Source: Diphasiastrum complanatum (lineage: Eukaryota; Streptophyta; Lycopodiopsida; Lycopodiales; Lycopodiaceae). From it: 64,000 nucleotides of DNA. Made by a program: the position numbers and the translations under genes. The stretch lies in assembly GCA_029204225.1 (NCBI GenBank), contig CM055094.1, positions 11,991,742-12,055,741 on the forward strand, in the 5' to 3' direction. Each line of letters starts with the position of its first letter. The first letter of the stretch is position 1. Under the pieces are notes generated by a model. That model did not search any database. It was not told the origin of the DNA and saw nothing but the letters and a program-made list of their open reading frames with translations. Positions 61,038 through 64,000 of the stretch are shown one piece after another.

Positions 61038-62635
61038 TGAGGCCATGATGTGGGATGTCACACATGCCAAAAGCATAGGATATCTTATTCTAAGTCAAAT
61101 CATTAACCTAGCTTTGGAATGGTACCTTTGGAATGTGGTAAAGAGTGCATAGATAGGGTAGAGAAAAAATAGAAGCTTAAAATAACAATTTTCTCATTGT
61201 TTTTGGATCTCGAGGTATTGACCCTAAATAGGGTGGATCAAGTGGATCTTTAGGCTAGATGTAAGGGTTAGGTTTGACAAATTTTTACAGCAAAATGAAA
61301 TCCCATTGAATCCTAAAAGTGATGGAGGATGCACAAATCAAAGATCTAGATCCAAACTATGATCTAGAATCAAGACTAGTTACCAAAACTAGCTAATTTG
61401 ACATTTAACTCCACAATGGCCACATAGATTTGATCAAATACATAAAAGTAAAATGCAGCAAGCTTCTCAAACCTGTAATCAACTTCAGTACCTTCCAAAG
61501 CATGTAATTAATACATTAAATCACTCACATCCAGGGCAACCTATGTGCTTTAGCCAAAGCACATGCTACACAAACCTTTTCCTCCTTTTCCATGGATATT
61601 GTAAGGCCTAGAGCAAGCTCATCCTTGCACATGACTTCCATAGACTTGGTGTTGATGTGACCAATCCTCTTGTGCCACAAATCATTTTTGGTCATCTTGT
61701 CCTCCTTGGCTACTATCACAGATTGGTTAGGATCAACAAAAGCATCATGCTTAAACAACCTCCCAAACCTTCTTCCTCTTGCTATGATCTTTCCATTCTT
61801 CTTGATGTTGCATATATTAGTAGAGAACTCTATGACAAAATTTTACAGCAAAATAAATCCCAATCAATCCTAAAAGTGATGGAGGAGGCACAAATCAAAG
61901 ATCTAGATCCAAACTATGAGCTAGAATCAAGACTAGTTACCAAAACTAGCTAATTTGGCATTTAACTCCGCAATGGCCACATAGAGTTGATCAAATACAT
62001 AAAAGTAAAATACAGCAAGATTCTTAGACCTGCAACATACTTCAATACCTTCCAAATCATGTAATTAATGCATAAAATCACTCACATCCAATAGCTATAA
62101 CTCGCCACCCAAAGACAATGTTGATAGAACTGGAAAAACTTGATTTTTCTTCATATTTGGATGGAGATCCCATCATACATTTATACATTTCAAGCTTGGA
62201 TCTGAACATTTTAGGGCATCTATGTTCTTATCATACCCTGACCCTAACATCTAACCTAATAGGTCATTGGATCCACCCTAATATGGGGTCAAGATCTCAA
62301 GATCCAAAAACAATGTAAAACATGGTATTGTTAGCTCCTAGAATTTCTCTAGCTTATCTAAGCACACTTTGGCCTCATTTCAAAGACACTATCACAATGT
62401 AATATGAGGAATGAAGTCTTGGGAGAGCATCCTATGCTATTTGTCATATGTGGCATCTATTTACATGGCCATCTTGCCAATCACAATGCATGTGACCAAA
62501 ATTGTTCAAGCTAGAATTGTGAAATTTCAACAAGGTTGTGATGAATGCATAGAATCCCTAATATGCTCAGATCCGAGCTCTACATGTATTAATATGTGAT
62601 GGGATCTCCATCCAATTATGAGCAAAATCGAGAAT
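61038..62635. repeat. Nested inverted and direct repeats (foldback structure)
   Basis: The left arm (about 61038-61285) is inverted at about 62232-62480: TTGTTTTTGGATCTCGAGGT faces ACCCCATATTAGGGTGGATC in reverse complement, and GCATAGGAT is shared. A second inverted pair is 62145-62240 with 62520-62635, around TTGGATGGAGATCCCATCA. Between the first arms lies a 259-bp direct repeat (61275-61533 and 61832-62090) flanking a copia scrap. Confidence 0.7.
61534..61831 (-). pseudogene. copia preintegrase fragment between direct repeats
   Basis: The - frame has DLWHKRIGHINTKSMEVM and CVACALAKAHRLPW, the HHCC zinc region that precedes copia integrase, and a short upstream stretch RGRRFGRLFKHDAF. Nothing else of that element remains. 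Confidence 0.8.
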
Positions 62636-64000
62636 TTTCTTCTTGACTAGTTTGAGTCTATGATTTGATTGATGAATGCTATTGGCATATGATTTTTTAT
62701 GATCATTGAATGAGATTGGAGTTGCAGGTACAGTACACAGGCATCAGCAGGCCGTACATTCACACGTGTGAAGAGTTTTGGAGCTAATTCATGGAGTTCA
62801 AGCCAAGATAAGCTAGGAATCAATGCATTGATTAGTAAGTAGGTGCTTTCTCCATCATTTCTAGGATCGAATGGGTTTATTTTGCTGCATTTTCACAATA
62901 GGTTCCTTGTTTGTAGCTAGAATTCATCTAAAATTATTCATTCATCAAGCTAAGATCAACTCTTAGAGCTGTAGATAGATGTACCATAGTTTTATCAGGC
63001 TAAATTTGAGGAGGATTCTGATAATTTATATTAAGCTTGATAAACGTATAGTTTAGTGTACAGATTGTAATCCACACATGTGTGAGCATGTTCAAACGTG
63101 TAAGAATAGGCCTAGGGTATTTAGGACCTAATCATAGGAGTTAGTTAGGTTGTTTGGTCAAGCTTCCTAGAATTTAGGAGCAAACTCCTCAAATCATGGA
63201 GGTAGTTGATCAACTTAACCCTCAAATTGGATAGCTCTAGGGTTATGTAAGATTGACATATTAGGACAAAAAATGTCAATTAATTTCCTTATTACATTCT
63301 GGATTTTCACCTAACTTCAAAGGAGAAGATCACTATTGTACATACAATCTATCATTCCGTAGTGAGGAGATAGAATTTTGAGAGCAAATTGGTAATCTCA
63401 AGTTATCCCTACATTTTTCTCGTGTTTTTGTGAATGCTTTGCAAACTAAACTTGATTACTATCATTCCCTGATAATAGGCTGTACCACATGTCATGTTTG
63501 ATTATTGTATTTGATTGCTCTTGATTGTGGGATTCTAAATTGCCAATCTAGATCAAGAAATTGGCGACTAGTTTTACAATATAGGTGTATCAATCAATCA
63601 ATCACTTTTGGAGTCTTTTGTAGGCTCATTAATGGTCCTTAGTACTATACTTTCAGCATTTATATCATGTCCTTTCTTCTTGCAAATATACTTGTAGAAG
63701 AGTTTGCCATGTTGATGTTTTGACTTTTCATGCTGTATGGTTGTGTATCTGACTTTGAAGTCTTGAGATCAAACTGTTTTGAGTGTTGCTTCTTCTTCGG
63801 AATATAGTGCGATCAACTTGTCTGGATGTAGAAACATCATTCGACTTCGTTCAAAGTTTTCTTGGAGAAGAATTGAAGTGACCTTATGCATTGTATAAAG
63901 GCCGGGTTGGTTGTGTCAGAGATAGCATGTCCCAAATGAGGCAGGCAGGGAAGCGGGAAGGGCTTACTAAGAGTGTCATTGACCACCTTGTTGTCGACAA
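62636..64000. other. No gene seen to the window end
   Basis: AT-rich. Paired CACACGTGTG words at 62761 and 63074 and a TATAAAGG near 63894 suggest decayed LTR sequence, but no border or primer site can be placed. Confidence 0.3.

Overview
The window looks like nuclear DNA of a seed plant with a large, repeat-rich genome. A gymnosperm is my best guess, from the density of old, nested LTR retrotransposons and the plant-type host genes; the sequence does not fix the species. The bases hold no bacterial operons, rRNA, convincing tRNA or CRISPR array. Most of the 64 kb is broken Ty1/copia and Ty3/gypsy elements inserted into one another, and nearly every element reading frame carries stops, frameshifts or deletions.

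Host or host-like genes are few. (1) An intronless 599-residue armadillo-repeat protein (32117-33916, +) is intact. It resembles the ARM half of plant U-box proteins of the PUB38-41 type but has no recognisable U-box. Two minisatellites fill its 5' flank, and a cluster of ACGTG motifs lies farther up. (2) One exon of a membrane-bound O-acyltransferase (about 11886-12395, -) ends in a good splice donor, but the catalytic His exon is not visible. (3) At 40.8-44.05 kb two convergent, intron-containing genes that I cannot assign to a family face each other: a damaged + gene and an intact three-exon - gene that I reconstruct as 388 residues. This is the best candidate for something undescribed.

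Layout. 1-3.65 kb: gypsy ends in both orientations. 4.1-8.9 kb: a copia element with both LTRs but no reverse transcriptase. 9.0-11.8 kb: a tandem array, then a copia LTR carrying a MITE-like insertion, then its leader. 11.9-12.4 kb: the acyltransferase exon. 13.3-15.9 kb: a second copia lacking RT, with its 3' LTR. 17-19 kb: copia gag scraps. 19.7-21.8 kb: a gypsy gag-protease piece with two consecutive retropepsin domains, framed by about 95-bp direct repeats. 22.6-27.6 kb: a copia 5' half, a reversed gypsy pol and a gypsy 3' end. 27.6-29.8 kb: no gene seen. 29.8-34 kb: the ARM gene and its upstream region. 37.7-40.7 kb: the 3' end of a gypsy-like element, then a reversed copia 5' half. 40.8-44.05 kb: the unassigned gene pair. 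44.1-48.2 kb: a reversed copia RT, then a copia with RT. 48.2-51.9 kb: a gypsy protease-RT-RNase H-integrase remnant interrupted by a MITE. 51.9-58.2 kb: a long coiled-coil reading frame ending at an LTR with a tRNA-Asp-type primer site, a duplicated LTR and large CT arrays. 58.9-60.6 kb: a reversed copia integrase cut by another LTR. 61.0-62.6 kb: a nested foldback structure. The rest shows no gene.

The elements are not acting together; they are layers of past insertions. Exact element borders are usually good to a few bases at TG...CA ends next to a primer-binding site or polypurine tract, and approximate elsewhere. All family assignments come from recognising motifs by eye, without database searches.
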